From: Stygiobacter sp.
GTDB taxonomy: Bacteria > Pseudomonadota > Alphaproteobacteria > Rhodospirillales > Magnetospirillaceae
Length of the DNA: 64,000 bases
Direction of reading: 5' to 3'
NCBI GenBank assembly: GCA_006218045.1
Contig: VBWB01000002.1
Span: forward strand, 62,001-126,000
The translations under genes and the position numbers were made by a program. Below the pieces are notes generated by a model. The model was not told where the DNA came from and did not search any database. It saw only the letters and a list, made by a program, of their open reading frames with translations. Positions within the stretch are counted from its first letter, which is position 1. Every line of letters starts with the position of its first letter. This document shows, in pieces, positions 1-8,080 of the stretch.

Positions 1-1
1 C

Positions 2-631
2 ACCGGTCATTCGCTGACCATCCGCCGGCCCTTGCGTATCCGTCAGGTGTCGGAACGGCATTTTTCCGTCGATGGCACCCCCACCGATGCGGTGCTGCTG
101 GGGGTCAACAAGGTGCTGGCCGACAAAAAGCCCGATCTGGTGCTGTCGGGCATCAATCGCGGTGCCAATATGGGCGACGACGTCACCTATTCCGGCACGG
201 TGGCGGCGGCCATGGAGGCGACCATCCTGGGCATTCCGTCCATTGCCCTGTCGCAGTTCCTGCGCCCGGATCAGCCGGTGCACTGGTCCACCGCCGAACA
301 TTGGGCGCCGCAGGTGATCCGAAAAGTCTGTTCGGTCGGCTGGGGCAAGAACGTGTTGATGAACATCAACTTTCCCGATGTGTTGCCGGCCCAGGTCGGC
401 GGTATCGAGGTGGTGCGCCAGGGCAAGCGCAAGATCGGCGACCAGTTGATCGAGCGCCATGACCCGCGCGGCGAGCCCTATGTGTGGATCGGCGCCCAGC
501 GGGCCGAAGATCCCGGCGAGACGGGCACCGACATCGAGGCGGTGCTGCGCGGCCAAGTCACCGTCACCCCCTTGTGCGTCGACCTGACCCATGGCCGAAC
601 CATGGCGGCGCTCAAGCCCTTGTTCGGCTAA
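2..631 (+). CDS. surE: 5'/3'-nucleotidase SurE (5'-truncated by window edge)
   Basis: SurE is a metal-dependent phosphatase acting on nucleoside monophosphates, often linked to survival in stationary phase. The open frame runs in from the left edge, so the N-terminus with the metal-binding DDG motif lies outside the window. Visible family features are GHSLTIRRPLRIRQV, then FSVDGTPTDAV, the nucleotide-binding stretch LVLSGINRGANMGDDVTYSGT, and GIPSIALSQ. A TTG at 32 is only an internal codon of this frame. The stop is 6 bases before pcm, and surE-pcm-nlpD is a classical gene order, so they probably form one operon. Very sure of the family. Confidence 0.96.
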   Translation, partial: TGHSLTIRRPLRIRQVSERHFSVDGTPTDAVLLGVNKVLADKKPDLVLSGINRGANMGDDVTYSGTVAAAMEATILGIPSIALSQFLRPDQPVHWSTAEHWAPQVIRKVCSVGWGKNVLMNINFPDVLPAQVGGIEVVRQGKRKIGDQLIERHDPRGEPYVWIGAQRAEDPGETGTDIEAVLRGQVTVTPLCVDLTHGRTMAALKPLFG

Positions 632-637
632 ATCCCC

Positions 638-1282
638 ATGGCCGCCCCCGATTCCCGCCTTATCCGCCTGTTGATGGAATTGCGCCGGATGGGTATTACC
701 GACACCAAGGTGTTGGCGGCCATCGAGAAAGTGCCGCGCCAGCTGTTCGTGGCGGCGCCGTTCCTGGATCAGGCCTATGAAAACCATGCGCTGCCCATCG
801 CCTGCGGCCAGACGGTCAGCCAGCCTTATATCGTCGCCCTGATGACCCAGGCCTTGGCGGTCAACGACCGCACCAAGGTGCTGGAAGTGGGCACCGGATC
901 GGGCTATCAGGCGGCGGTGCTGGCCCAGCTGTGCCGTCGCGTCTATACCATCGAACGGCACAAGCCGTTGCTGAAGCAGGCGGAGGAACGCTTCCGAGCG
1001 CTACGCATCCACAACATCACCGCGATTCTGGGCGATGGGGCCAAGGGCTGGCCGGAACAGGCGCCGTTCGAGCGCATCATGGTCACCGCCGCCGCCCACG
1101 ATATCCCGCCCTTGCTGGTGGATCAGTTGCAGGTGGGCGGCATCATGGTGCTGCCGGTGGGCGAGGCGAGCAGCGGCGAACAGGATCTGGTCCGCGTCGT
1201 CAAGCTTGAGCGCGGCATCGATATCCAACATCTCGGCCCTGTGCGTTTCGTCCCTTTGGTCGAGGGAATCGCCGAGACTTGA
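638..1282 (+). CDS. pcm: Protein-L-isoaspartate O-methyltransferase
   Basis: This 214-residue cytoplasmic enzyme would repair isoaspartyl residues in damaged proteins by methylating them with S-adenosylmethionine. Family marks are RQLFVAAPF near residue 32, the substrate-site stretch ALPIACGQTVSQPYIVALM, and SAM motif I, VLEVGTGSGYQAAVL. The length is normal. It starts at an ATG 6 bases after surE and is followed by an NlpD-type lipoprotein. A second, more divergent member of the family lies at 24132-24785; this copy has the canonical SAM loop and is the likely functional repair enzyme. Confidence 0.96.
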   Translation: MAAPDSRLIRLLMELRRMGITDTKVLAAIEKVPRQLFVAAPFLDQAYENHALPIACGQTVSQPYIVALMTQALAVNDRTKVLEVGTGSGYQAAVLAQLCRRVYTIERHKPLLKQAEERFRALRIHNITAILGDGAKGWPEQAPFERIMVTAAAHDIPPLLVDQLQVGGIMVLPVGEASSGEQDLVRVVKLERGIDIQHLGPVRFVPLVEGIAET

Positions 1283-1320
1283 CGTTGCCGCCCGCAATTT
1301 CGCCGCGTATAGTGCGGCGC

Positions 1321-2343
1321 ATGCGTGTGCCCACACTCCATCTGGTGTTGCGTCTGATCGTGCTGGTTGCTCTGCCCTTGATAGCGGCGGGATGCTCGTC
1401 TTCGTTCCAAGGCGGCACCCCGGTCAGTCGGGGGATGCCGTCGTCGCCGGCATGTTCCGGGACGGTGGTGGTCTATGCCGGCGACACCCTGTATTCCATT
1501 GCCCGGCGCTGCAATGTTTCGGTCCGCGACCTGATCGAGACCAATCAACTGGCGGCGCCTTACCTGGTTTCTCCGGGGATGCAACTGCGCATGCCTGGCA
1601 GCGGCGAGTACGTGGTTCAGCGCGGCGACGCTCTTAGCCTGATCGCCCGGCGCCTGGGGGTGGAGTTTCAGACCCTGGCGCGGCTGAACGGCAAGGTGCC
1701 GCCCTATACGATTTTCGTCGGCGAAAAACTCAGGTTGCCCAACACCCGGGGCGGCGCCACGGCGGCCAAGGCCGGTGATGGCGCTTCGGTCGTCGCCTCG
1801 ACCAACTCCAACCGCAAGGGGGGAGAGCCGGCAACGGCTTCGCCCCGTATTCCGCCGGTGCCGGCGGAGACGTCACCGACGGAATCCGCCCCCATACAGG
1901 AAGCCCGTCATCCGGCCTTCGAGCCCCGCCAAACCTTGCCGCCAGCGCCCCCCGCCATGAGCGGCAAAGGCTTCATCTGGCCGGTCAAAGGCGATCTGCT
2001 GGCGGAATTCGGCCCCATGGGCAAGGGCTTGTACAATGATGGCATCAACATCGCCGCCGCCCGCGGCACACCGGTACGGGCGGCGGAAAATGGCGTCGTT
2101 GCCTTCGTCGGCAATGAAGTGAAGGGCAACGGCAATCTTTTACTGATCAAGCATGCCGGTGGCTGGATCAGTACCTACGCCCATAACGATCAATTGATGG
2201 TGCGCAAAGGCGACATGGTCAAGCGCGGTCAGCAGATATCCACCGTCGGCGTCTCGGGGGGGGTGGATACCCCGCAATTGCATTTCGAGTTGCGCCGGGG
2301 GATCGAGGCGATCAATCCCGTCGATTATCTGAGCGGCTCTTGA
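1321..2343 (+). CDS. NlpD-like lipoprotein with two LysM domains and a degenerate M23 domain
   Basis: About 340 residues. I place the start at the ATG at 1321 and not at an upstream TTG at 1279, because it gives a clean lipoprotein signal (hydrophobic run then lipobox LIAAGC). Two LysM peptidoglycan-binding repeats follow (VVVYAGDTLYSIARRC and EYVVQRGDALSLIARRLG), then a proline-rich linker and a C-terminal LytM/M23 domain. The first zinc-ligand motif HxxxD reads NDGIN here, while AYAHND and LHFE keep their histidines. That pattern resembles E. coli NlpD, which activates amidases and is not itself a peptidase. Cell-envelope role in septal peptidoglycan splitting is inferred from the family and from the pcm neighbour. 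Confidence 0.88.
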   Translation: MRVPTLHLVLRLIVLVALPLIAAGCSSSFQGGTPVSRGMPSSPACSGTVVVYAGDTLYSIARRCNVSVRDLIETNQLAAPYLVSPGMQLRMPGSGEYVVQRGDALSLIARRLGVEFQTLARLNGKVPPYTIFVGEKLRLPNTRGGATAAKAGDGASVVASTNSNRKGGEPATASPRIPPVPAETSPTESAPIQEARHPAFEPRQTLPPAPPAMSGKGFIWPVKGDLLAEFGPMGKGLYNDGINIAAARGTPVRAAENGVVAFVGNEVKGNGNLLLIKHAGGWISTYAHNDQLMVRKGDMVKRGQQISTVGVSGGVDTPQLHFELRRGIEAINPVDYLSGS

Positions 2344-2388
2344 CCGAAGACAAGGGCCGCCCAAGGGGGCAGCCCTTAAACTTCGCTC

Positions 2389-2598
2389 ATGTTCCAAAGA
2401 TTCGACACCGCCCCCACAATGACTCCCGATGAAGCCATGATCGTCGGCGGTCTGGTCATTTTAGCCGGCATCGCCCTGTTCATCGCCGTCATCTATGCCA
2501 CCCGCTGGCTGGCCCGGCGTGATCGGGTCCGTCCACGGGCCGTACAGACAAACTCTAAGCGATGGGCTTGCCCAGGCGACCGGCCAGATCCTGGATGA
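2389..2598 (+). CDS. Small single-pass membrane protein, unknown function (tentative)
   Basis: A 69-residue frame starting at an ATG 45 bases after the NlpD-like gene; a second possible start is the ATG at 2419. It contains one clear membrane segment (MIVGGLVILAGIALFIAVIY) followed by a basic stretch WLARRDRVR. There is no obvious ribosome-binding site, and its last 44 bases overlap the 3' end of the opposing ATPase gene. I do not recognise a family. It may be real, given the good transmembrane segment and positive-inside tail, but it could also be chance. Confidence 0.35.
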   Translation: MFQRFDTAPTMTPDEAMIVGGLVILAGIALFIAVIYATRWLARRDRVRPRAVQTNSKRWACPGDRPDPG

Positions 2599-3409
2599 AC
2601 TGCCAGGCGACACGGCCCGAGCGTGAGCCGCGGGTGACCGCCCACTCATTGGCCTCGCGTCGTAGCGATTCACCGTCGATGGGCAGGCCGTAACGGTCGG
2701 CATAGCCCTGGATGATGTCAAAATAAGTGTCTTGGCCCACATGATGGAAGCCCAGCCACAGGCCGAAGCGGTCGGACAGCGACACTTTTTCCTCGACCGC
2801 TTCGCCGGGATTGATGGCGGTGGACCGCTCGTTCTCGATCATGTCGCGTGACAGCAGATGGCGACGGTTCGAGGTGGCGTAGAAAATGACGTTGGCGGGG
2901 CGACCCTCGATGCCGCCATCCAGCACCGCCTTCAGCGACTTATAGGCCTCGTCCTGCCCCTCGAACGACAGGTCGTCGCAAAACAGGATGGTGCGGCGAC
3001 CGTCGGCCCGCAAAATGCGCAGCAGGCGGGGCAGGGACGGGATGTCCTCGCGGTGGATTTCCACCAAAAGCAGCTTGTCGGCACCCTCTTCGTTGATGGT
3101 GGCGTGCGCCGCCTTGACCAGCGAGCTTTTGCCGGTGCCGCGCGCCCCCCACAACAGGGCGTTGTTGGCGGGCAATCCCTGGGCGAAGCGGCGGGTGTTG
3201 TTGAGCAATTGCTCGATTTGACGCTCAATGCCTTTCAGCAGTTGCAGTTCCACCCGGTTCACTTGCGGCACCGGTTCCAGCCCGTCCGGATTGGCGTGCC
3301 AGATGAAAGCATCGGCTGCCAGCAGGTCGACCTTGGACAAAGGCGGCGGTGCCAACCGTTCCAGGGCGGTGGCAATGCGGTTCAGCAGGTCGATTGTATC
3401 GGGGGTCAT
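2555..3409 (-). CDS. DUF815-family AAA+ ATPase
   Basis: A 284-residue cytoplasmic P-loop ATPase. Walker A is GARGTGKS at residues 88-95, a Walker-B-like run is TILFCDDLSFE, and the sensor-like stretch NVIFYATSNRRHLL is typical of the DUF815 family. The role of this family is not established. It is transcribed away from the yajC-secDF operon, with which it shares a divergent 161-bp control region. Family assignment is firm, function unknown. Confidence 0.9.
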   Translation of the reverse strand: MTPDTIDLLNRIATALERLAPPPLSKVDLLAADAFIWHANPDGLEPVPQVNRVELQLLKGIERQIEQLLNNTRRFAQGLPANNALLWGARGTGKSSLVKAAHATINEEGADKLLLVEIHREDIPSLPRLLRILRADGRRTILFCDDLSFEGQDEAYKSLKAVLDGGIEGRPANVIFYATSNRRHLLSRDMIENERSTAINPGEAVEEKVSLSDRFGLWLGFHHVGQDTYFDIIQGYADRYGLPIDGESLRREANEWAVTRGSRSGRVAWQFIQDLAGRLGKPIA

Positions 3410-3499
3410 GACGGAAAACCTGGGTGATGACGGGAAGGCGACAGCCTAAAGCCCCGCCCCGGATCGGGCAAGGGTTTGACCGCAGACGGGAGTTAAGGT

Positions 3500-3527
3500 T
3501 TGCATCGGCTTGGCTTGTCGCTATATT
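3500..3527 (+). promoter_or_regulatory. Putative sigma-70 promoter of yajC-secDF
   Basis: TTGCAT at 3500-3505 and TATATT at 3522-3527 with a 16-base spacer, 43 bases before the yajC start. It lies in the gap shared with the divergent DUF815 gene. Found by eye only. Confidence 0.5.
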
Positions 3528-3570
3528 CCGCTGACTTAGCCATGAAAGACCACTTCCAAGGAGTCGTTCC

Positions 3571-3960
3571 ATGTTCGTGTCCCCCGCCTATGCTCAGGCT
3601 GCCGGTTCCGCTGGCGGCATCGCCGGAGGCGTCGAGGCCTTTCTGCCGCTGGTCCTGATCTTCGTGGTCTTCTATTTCCTGATGATCCGCCCGCAGCAAA
3701 AGCGCATGAAGGTCCACAAGGAAATGCTGGCCGCCCTGCGTCGTGGCGACCGCGTGGTGCTGGCTTCCGGCATCATGGGTCTGGTGACCAAGGTCACCAG
3801 CGATACCGAAGTGCAGGTGGAAATCGCCGACGGCGTCAAGGTTCGCGTCGTCCGTTCCGCCATCCAGGAAGTGGTCGCCAAGACCGAACCGGTTGCCGGC
3901 GTCAAGGATGAAACCAAGGGTGACGCCAAGGACGGGGCGGAAACCCCGACCGACAAGTAA
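3571..3960 (+). CDS. yajC: Preprotein translocase accessory subunit YajC
   Basis: A 129-residue single-pass inner-membrane protein of the Sec-YajC complex. After a short N-terminus comes one membrane segment (LPLVLIFVVFYFLMIRPQQK), the family signature being FLMIRPQQKR, then the cytoplasmic domain with GDRVVLASGIMGLVTKV. The C-terminal tail is rich in lysine, aspartate and glutamate. A good GGAG ribosome site (AAGGAGT) precedes the ATG. It is followed by secD after 32 bases, the usual order. Confidence 0.96.
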   Translation: MFVSPAYAQAAGSAGGIAGGVEAFLPLVLIFVVFYFLMIRPQQKRMKVHKEMLAALRRGDRVVLASGIMGLVTKVTSDTEVQVEIADGVKVRVVRSAIQEVVAKTEPVAGVKDETKGDAKDGAETPTDK

Positions 3961-3992
3961 TCCTGTCTTTTACCGCCTGATACGGAACGGTC

Positions 3993-5561
3993 ATGCTCCA
4001 ATTTCCCAAGTGGAAGATCGTCATGGTGTTGCTGGTCACCCTATGCGGTGGCATATGGGCGACACCCAACCTGCTTTCGCGGGACACCGCCGACCGGATG
4101 CCATCCTGGTGGCAGCCGGTCAGTCTGGGGCTTGACCTTCAGGGCGGTTCCTATCTGCTGCTTGAAGTCGATACCGCTTACGTGAAGCGCGAGCATCTGT
4201 CGGCCATGGTGGAAACCCTGCGCGCCACCTTGCGCAAGGAGAAAGTCCGCTATTCCGAATTGGGGATCAGCGGCCTTGACAGCGTCAAGGTCCGCATCTC
4301 CGACGAGGCCGAGCGCGAGCGGGTGCGGCCCGAACTGCGCAAGCTCGATCCCGAAGCGCAATTCGAGGCGGGCGAGGCCGGGCTGTTCACCTTCACCTAT
4401 CCCACCCCGGTGATGGCCAAGCGCATCAATCAGGCGGTGGACCAATCCATCGGCATCGTGCGCCGCCGTGTCGACGAATTGGGCACGCGCGAGCCGTCGA
4501 TCCAGCGCCAAGGCGTCGACCGCATCATCGTCCAATTGCCCGGGGTCAAGAACCCCGAGCATATCAAGTCGCTTTTGGGCAAGACCGCCAAGCTGACCTT
4601 CCATTTGGTCGATGATTCGACTACGCCGGATGAAGCTGCGCGCGGTCGGGTGCCGCCCGGTTCCATGCTGCTGCCGTCGGTCGAGCAGGAACGCGGCTTG
4701 CCGTCCCATTACGTGGTGAAAAAGCGGGTCGAGGTCGGCGGCGACATGCTGACCGACGCCCAGCCCACCTTCCGCGACGGGCGTCCGGTGGTGTCGTTCC
4801 GTTTCTCGGTCGCCGGCGGCAAGCGTTTCGCCGACACAACCAGCGCCGCCTCCGGCAAGTTGCTGGCCATCGTGCTGGACGACAAGGTGATTTCCGCTCC
4901 GCGCATCAACGAACCGATCCTGGGTGGTGCCGGTGAGATCTCCGGCAGCTTCAGCGTTCAAGGGGCGCAGGATCTGGCCTTGCTGCTGCGCGCCGGTGCG
5001 CTGCCGGCACCTTTGGTGGTGCTGGAGGAACGCACCGTCGGCCCCGATCTGGGCGCCGATTCCATCCAGGCCGGTGCCGTCGCCAGTGGCGTCGGGCTGT
5101 TGCTGGTGGTGGTCTTCATGGTGGTCATCTATGGCACCTTGGGCGCCCTGGCCAATGTCGCCCTGGTGCTCAATCTGGTCATCCTGTTGGCCTTGATGTC
5201 GGTGCTGGGGGCCACCCTGACCTTGCCGGGCATCGCCGGCATCGTACTGACCATGGGCATGGCGGTGGACGCCAACGTGCTGATCTATGAACGCATGCGT
5301 GAGGAGCAACGATCCGGGCGCAGCATCATTTCCACCATTCAAGTTTCGTTCGAGCGGGCCTTCGGCACCATCTTGGACGCCAACCTGACCACCCTGGCGG
5401 CGGCGGCGTTGCTGTTCCAATTCGGCTCCGGGCCGGTGCGTGGCTTCGCCGTCACCTTGTCCTTGGGCCTGCTGACCTCCATGTTCACCGCCATCATGGT
5501 CACCCGCCTGATGGTGGCCACCTGGGTTCGCCTGCGCCGTCCCAAGACGCTGCCGCTGTAA
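3993..5561 (+). CDS. secD: Protein translocase subunit SecD
   Basis: A 522-residue inner-membrane RND-type subunit that with SecF uses the proton motive force to pull exported proteins across the membrane. It shows an N-terminal membrane helix, the conserved LGLDLQGGSYLLLEV motif, a large periplasmic region (P1), and a C-terminal half with a cluster of five membrane helices including AGIVLTMGMAVDANVLIYER. Length and motifs are those of a normal SecD. It is followed by secF after 10 bases. Confidence 0.97.
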   Translation: MLQFPKWKIVMVLLVTLCGGIWATPNLLSRDTADRMPSWWQPVSLGLDLQGGSYLLLEVDTAYVKREHLSAMVETLRATLRKEKVRYSELGISGLDSVKVRISDEAERERVRPELRKLDPEAQFEAGEAGLFTFTYPTPVMAKRINQAVDQSIGIVRRRVDELGTREPSIQRQGVDRIIVQLPGVKNPEHIKSLLGKTAKLTFHLVDDSTTPDEAARGRVPPGSMLLPSVEQERGLPSHYVVKKRVEVGGDMLTDAQPTFRDGRPVVSFRFSVAGGKRFADTTSAASGKLLAIVLDDKVISAPRINEPILGGAGEISGSFSVQGAQDLALLLRAGALPAPLVVLEERTVGPDLGADSIQAGAVASGVGLLLVVVFMVVIYGTLGALANVALVLNLVILLALMSVLGATLTLPGIAGIVLTMGMAVDANVLIYERMREEQRSGRSIISTIQVSFERAFGTILDANLTTLAAAALLFQFGSGPVRGFAVTLSLGLLTSMFTAIMVTRLMVATWVRLRRPKTLPL

Positions 5562-5571
5562 GGATAAGGCC

Positions 5572-6516
5572 ATGAGCTTTTATGCCAATCTCATCGCCCG
5601 GACGCCCAAGTTCGACTTCGTCGGCAAGCGCATTCCGGCGTTCCTTCTGACCGCCGCCCTGATCATCGGCACCTTCGTCTCCATCGCCACCAGGGGTTTC
5701 AATTTCGGCATCGACTTCGCCGGCGGCATCCTGGTCGAGGTGCAGAAGGTCGAGGGGCCGGCGGATATGGCCCATATGCGCGACGTTTTGGGCAATCTGG
5801 GCCTGGGCGAAGTGTCGTTGCAGCAGTTCGGCGAATCGGGCCGTGACGTCATGGTCCGCGTGCAAAAGCAAGACGGCGACGAAAGGGCGCAGATGGCCGC
5901 CTTGGCCAAGGTCAAGGAGACCCTGGGCGGCGGCTATGAATACCGTCGTGTCGAAATCGTCGGCCCCAAGGTGGGCGACGAGTTGAAGCGCGATGGTGTG
6001 CTGGCCGTCGGTCTGTCGGTTCTGGCCATCGCCGCTTATGTGTGGTTTCGCTTTGAATGGCAGTTCGGTGTCGGCGCCCTGATCGCCACCTTTCACGACG
6101 TCATTCTGACCTTCGGGTTTTTCTCGGTCACCGGGATGGAATTCAACCTGACCAGCGTTGCCGCCATCCTGACCATTGCCGGCTATTCCATCAACGACAC
6201 CGTGGTCATCTATGACCGCGTGCGTGAAAACCTGCGCAAGTACAAGACCTTGTCCTTGACCGAATTGCTCAATCAGGCGGTCAACGAGACCTTGGCCCGT
6301 ACCTTTTTGACCGTGGCCACCGTGTTTCTGACCGTCATTGCCCTGCTGGTGCTGGGCGGCGAGGTTCTGCACGGTTTTGCCGCCTCCTTGCTGTGGGGTC
6401 TGGTGGTCGGCACCTTCTCGTCCATGTATGTGGCCTTGCCGGTGTTGATCTATTTCAACCTCCGCGTCGGCAAGGAGCGGGAAGAGGACGAAGCCACCAG
6501 TCAGGCCGCTCCCTAA
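5572..6516 (+). CDS. secF: Protein translocase subunit SecF
   Basis: A 314-residue partner of SecD. The signature FNFGIDFAGGILVEV follows the first membrane helix, and the C-terminal half carries the family helices with TIAGYSINDTVVIYDRVREN. The stop codon overlaps the start of the next gene (TAATG at 6514-6518), which implies translational coupling. Normal length and intact. Confidence 0.97.
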   Translation: MSFYANLIARTPKFDFVGKRIPAFLLTAALIIGTFVSIATRGFNFGIDFAGGILVEVQKVEGPADMAHMRDVLGNLGLGEVSLQQFGESGRDVMVRVQKQDGDERAQMAALAKVKETLGGGYEYRRVEIVGPKVGDELKRDGVLAVGLSVLAIAAYVWFRFEWQFGVGALIATFHDVILTFGFFSVTGMEFNLTSVAAILTIAGYSINDTVVIYDRVRENLRKYKTLSLTELLNQAVNETLARTFLTVATVFLTVIALLVLGGEVLHGFAASLLWGLVVGTFSSMYVALPVLIYFNLRVGKEREEDEATSQAAP

Positions 6517-6890
6517 TGGACGTCACCCCGGTCGTCGGCGCGGAATTCCAATTGATCGGCGGCTATGGCGATGGCGGTTTCTCCATCTCCGGCATCCGTC
6601 ATGAAGGATCGGTGCTGATTTTGCCGCGCCAGACGTTGTCGTGGACAGTGCAGTCAGCCGCCGACATTGCCTTGGATAATTTGGGACCGATCATCGCTGC
6701 CGATCCGCGCCCGGCCATTCTGATCCTGGGCTGCGGTCGTTCCATGGTGCCGGTGCCGCGGGCTTTGCGCGAGTCCTTGCGTGGACATGGCATCGTCGTC
6801 GAGCCCATGGATAGCGGCGCCGCCTGCCGTACGTACAATGTCCTGCTGACCGAAGGCCGCGACGTCGCCGCCGCCATCATCGCGGTCTAA
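6516..6890 (+). CDS. Mth938/NDUFAF3-like domain protein (DUF498)
   Basis: A 124-residue cytoplasmic protein. The family core is PAILILGCGRS followed by GIVVEPMDSGAACRTYNVLL. Homologues include the mitochondrial complex I assembly factor NDUFAF3; the bacterial role is not settled. The ATG at 6516 is inside the secF stop region, and the position after secDF is common in alphaproteobacteria. The last 14 bases overlap the 3' end of mobA on the other strand. Confidence 0.88.
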   Translation: MDVTPVVGAEFQLIGGYGDGGFSISGIRHEGSVLILPRQTLSWTVQSAADIALDNLGPIIAADPRPAILILGCGRSMVPVPRALRESLRGHGIVVEPMDSGAACRTYNVLLTEGRDVAAAIIAV

Positions 6891-7476
6891 GCAATTCCGT
6901 CAGAATCTCAACGTCATCCGGCGTGTTGACATTGAAGAACGGATCGATGGGCTGGGCCGGCCACGTGGCCAAGCCCGCCCCCTGGGCTTGGGCGAAGCAC
7001 CACAAACCCCGCTGTTGCGCGGCCAGCGCTTGTTCCATGGCCTCGATCAGCCTTACCGGCCACAGGCCGAAGACCGGATGCTGGCGCTCGCCACTGGTGG
7101 CAACAGCCACTCGAGAGCCGTCTTGCGAGTGCCGCCATAGGCCAAGGGCCAGATCGAGGGGGAGCAAAGGGCTGTCGCCGGCGGCGCTCAGGCAATGACC
7201 CAACCCTTGCGCCCTGGCCCAGTAAAGGCCGCTGAGGATACCGGCTAACGGCCCCTGGTGGCCGGGGATCACGTCGGCGATGACCGGCAGGCCGAAGCGG
7301 GCGAAACGATCCGGCGGGCCGTTGGCACTCAGCGCCAAGCAATGTACCTGCGGCTGCAAGCGGTCGATCACCCGTTGCAGCAAGGGGATGCCGGCCACTT
7401 CCCGCAACGGTTTGTCGCCGCCACCCATGCGGCGGGCCAGCCCGCCGGCCAGGATGATGCCGGCCAGCGCTTTCAC
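6877..7476 (-). CDS. mobA: Molybdenum cofactor guanylyltransferase MobA
   Basis: A 199-residue enzyme that adds GMP from GTP to molybdopterin to make the MGD form of the cofactor. The N-terminal nucleotide-binding signature GIILAGGLARRMGGGDKPL is intact, as is GPLAGILSGL and the later GDSPLLPLD. I chose the GTG at 7476: it overlaps the stop of the upstream HybE-like gene as GTGA, and the conserved MobA N-terminus begins right there. The two genes are thus probably translationally coupled. Confidence 0.94.
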   Translation of the reverse strand: MKALAGIILAGGLARRMGGGDKPLREVAGIPLLQRVIDRLQPQVHCLALSANGPPDRFARFGLPVIADVIPGHQGPLAGILSGLYWARAQGLGHCLSAAGDSPLLPLDLALGLWRHSQDGSRVAVATSGERQHPVFGLWPVRLIEAMEQALAAQQRGLWCFAQAQGAGLATWPAQPIDPFFNVNTPDDVEILTELLRPR

Positions 7477-7937
7477 GGCTTGACCGGGCCGCCGGGTTCT
7501 TCCACTTCCGGTACCTTGAAGAACTTGTCCACCGCCGCCCAGGCATTGGTCACCGCCATGGCGTGGACGTCGAAACGTCCCATGGGTGAATACAACGACG
7601 AGGCCAGATACAAGCCGATTTCCTCGACCTCGCCGATGGTGAACACCACCTCGCCGCAGGGCATTTCCACCCGGCGCTTGGAGGCCGCTTCGGCGCCTTG
7701 CAGTTGTTCCGGTGCGGTGGGCAGCAGCATGAAATTCATGAACCACGGCGTCACCAGTACCCCGGCCAGCCACTTTGCCCCCTGATCGCTTATCCACGGG
7801 CGGAAACCGACGGCTTCCACCTGAAGGGCGTGGTTGTACAGGCCGATATCCTTCATGCGTTCGTCGCCGATGCGGGTGAAGGTGTCTGCCAGCAGGGTGA
7901 CGCGGGCCAGTTCCTGGGGGGTAAGCGGTTCGTACAT
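7473..7937 (-). CDS. HybE-family [NiFe]-hydrogenase assembly chaperone-like protein
   Basis: A 154-residue soluble protein. The HybE family marks are NHALQVEAVGFRPW, then LAGVLVTPWFMNFMLLP, and MPCGEVVFTIGEVEEIG. The ATG at 7937 follows a GAGG ribosome site and gives the normal N-terminus; longer frames upstream look spurious. HybE proteins are known as hydrogenase-2 maturation or Tat-proofreading factors, but no hydrogenase subunit is in this window. Its stop overlaps the mobA start, which suggests a link to a molybdenum enzyme as well or instead. Confidence 0.82.
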   Translation of the reverse strand: MYEPLTPQELARVTLLADTFTRIGDERMKDIGLYNHALQVEAVGFRPWISDQGAKWLAGVLVTPWFMNFMLLPTAPEQLQGAEAASKRRVEMPCGEVVFTIGEVEEIGLYLASSLYSPMGRFDVHAMAVTNAWAAVDKFFKVPEVEEPGGPVKP

Positions 7938-8000
7938 AAAAAACCTCACTGGAATGGGGCGGGAAGTGTAGCCAAGGGGCACGCCGATTGCGAGGCGACA

Positions 8001-8029
8001 TTGCATCTGGGCCGCGTCTGGGCTATGAC
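8001..8029 (+). promoter_or_regulatory. Putative sigma-70 promoter of fbp
   Basis: TTGCAT at 8001-8006 and TATGAC at 8024-8029, spacer 17 bases, about 50 bases before the fbp ATG in the gap shared with the divergent HybE-like gene. By-eye match, moderate quality. Confidence 0.4.
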
Positions 8030-8080
8030 CCGTGATCAGCGCGGGCGCGCGTAACAAGAATACATAGAAGAGAGGGAACC

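Noticed and set aside
6877-8001. Long version of the mobA frame reaching to 8001
   Set aside because: The upstream part overlaps the HybE-like gene in another frame and has no homology; the GTG at 7476 fits the MobA N-terminus.
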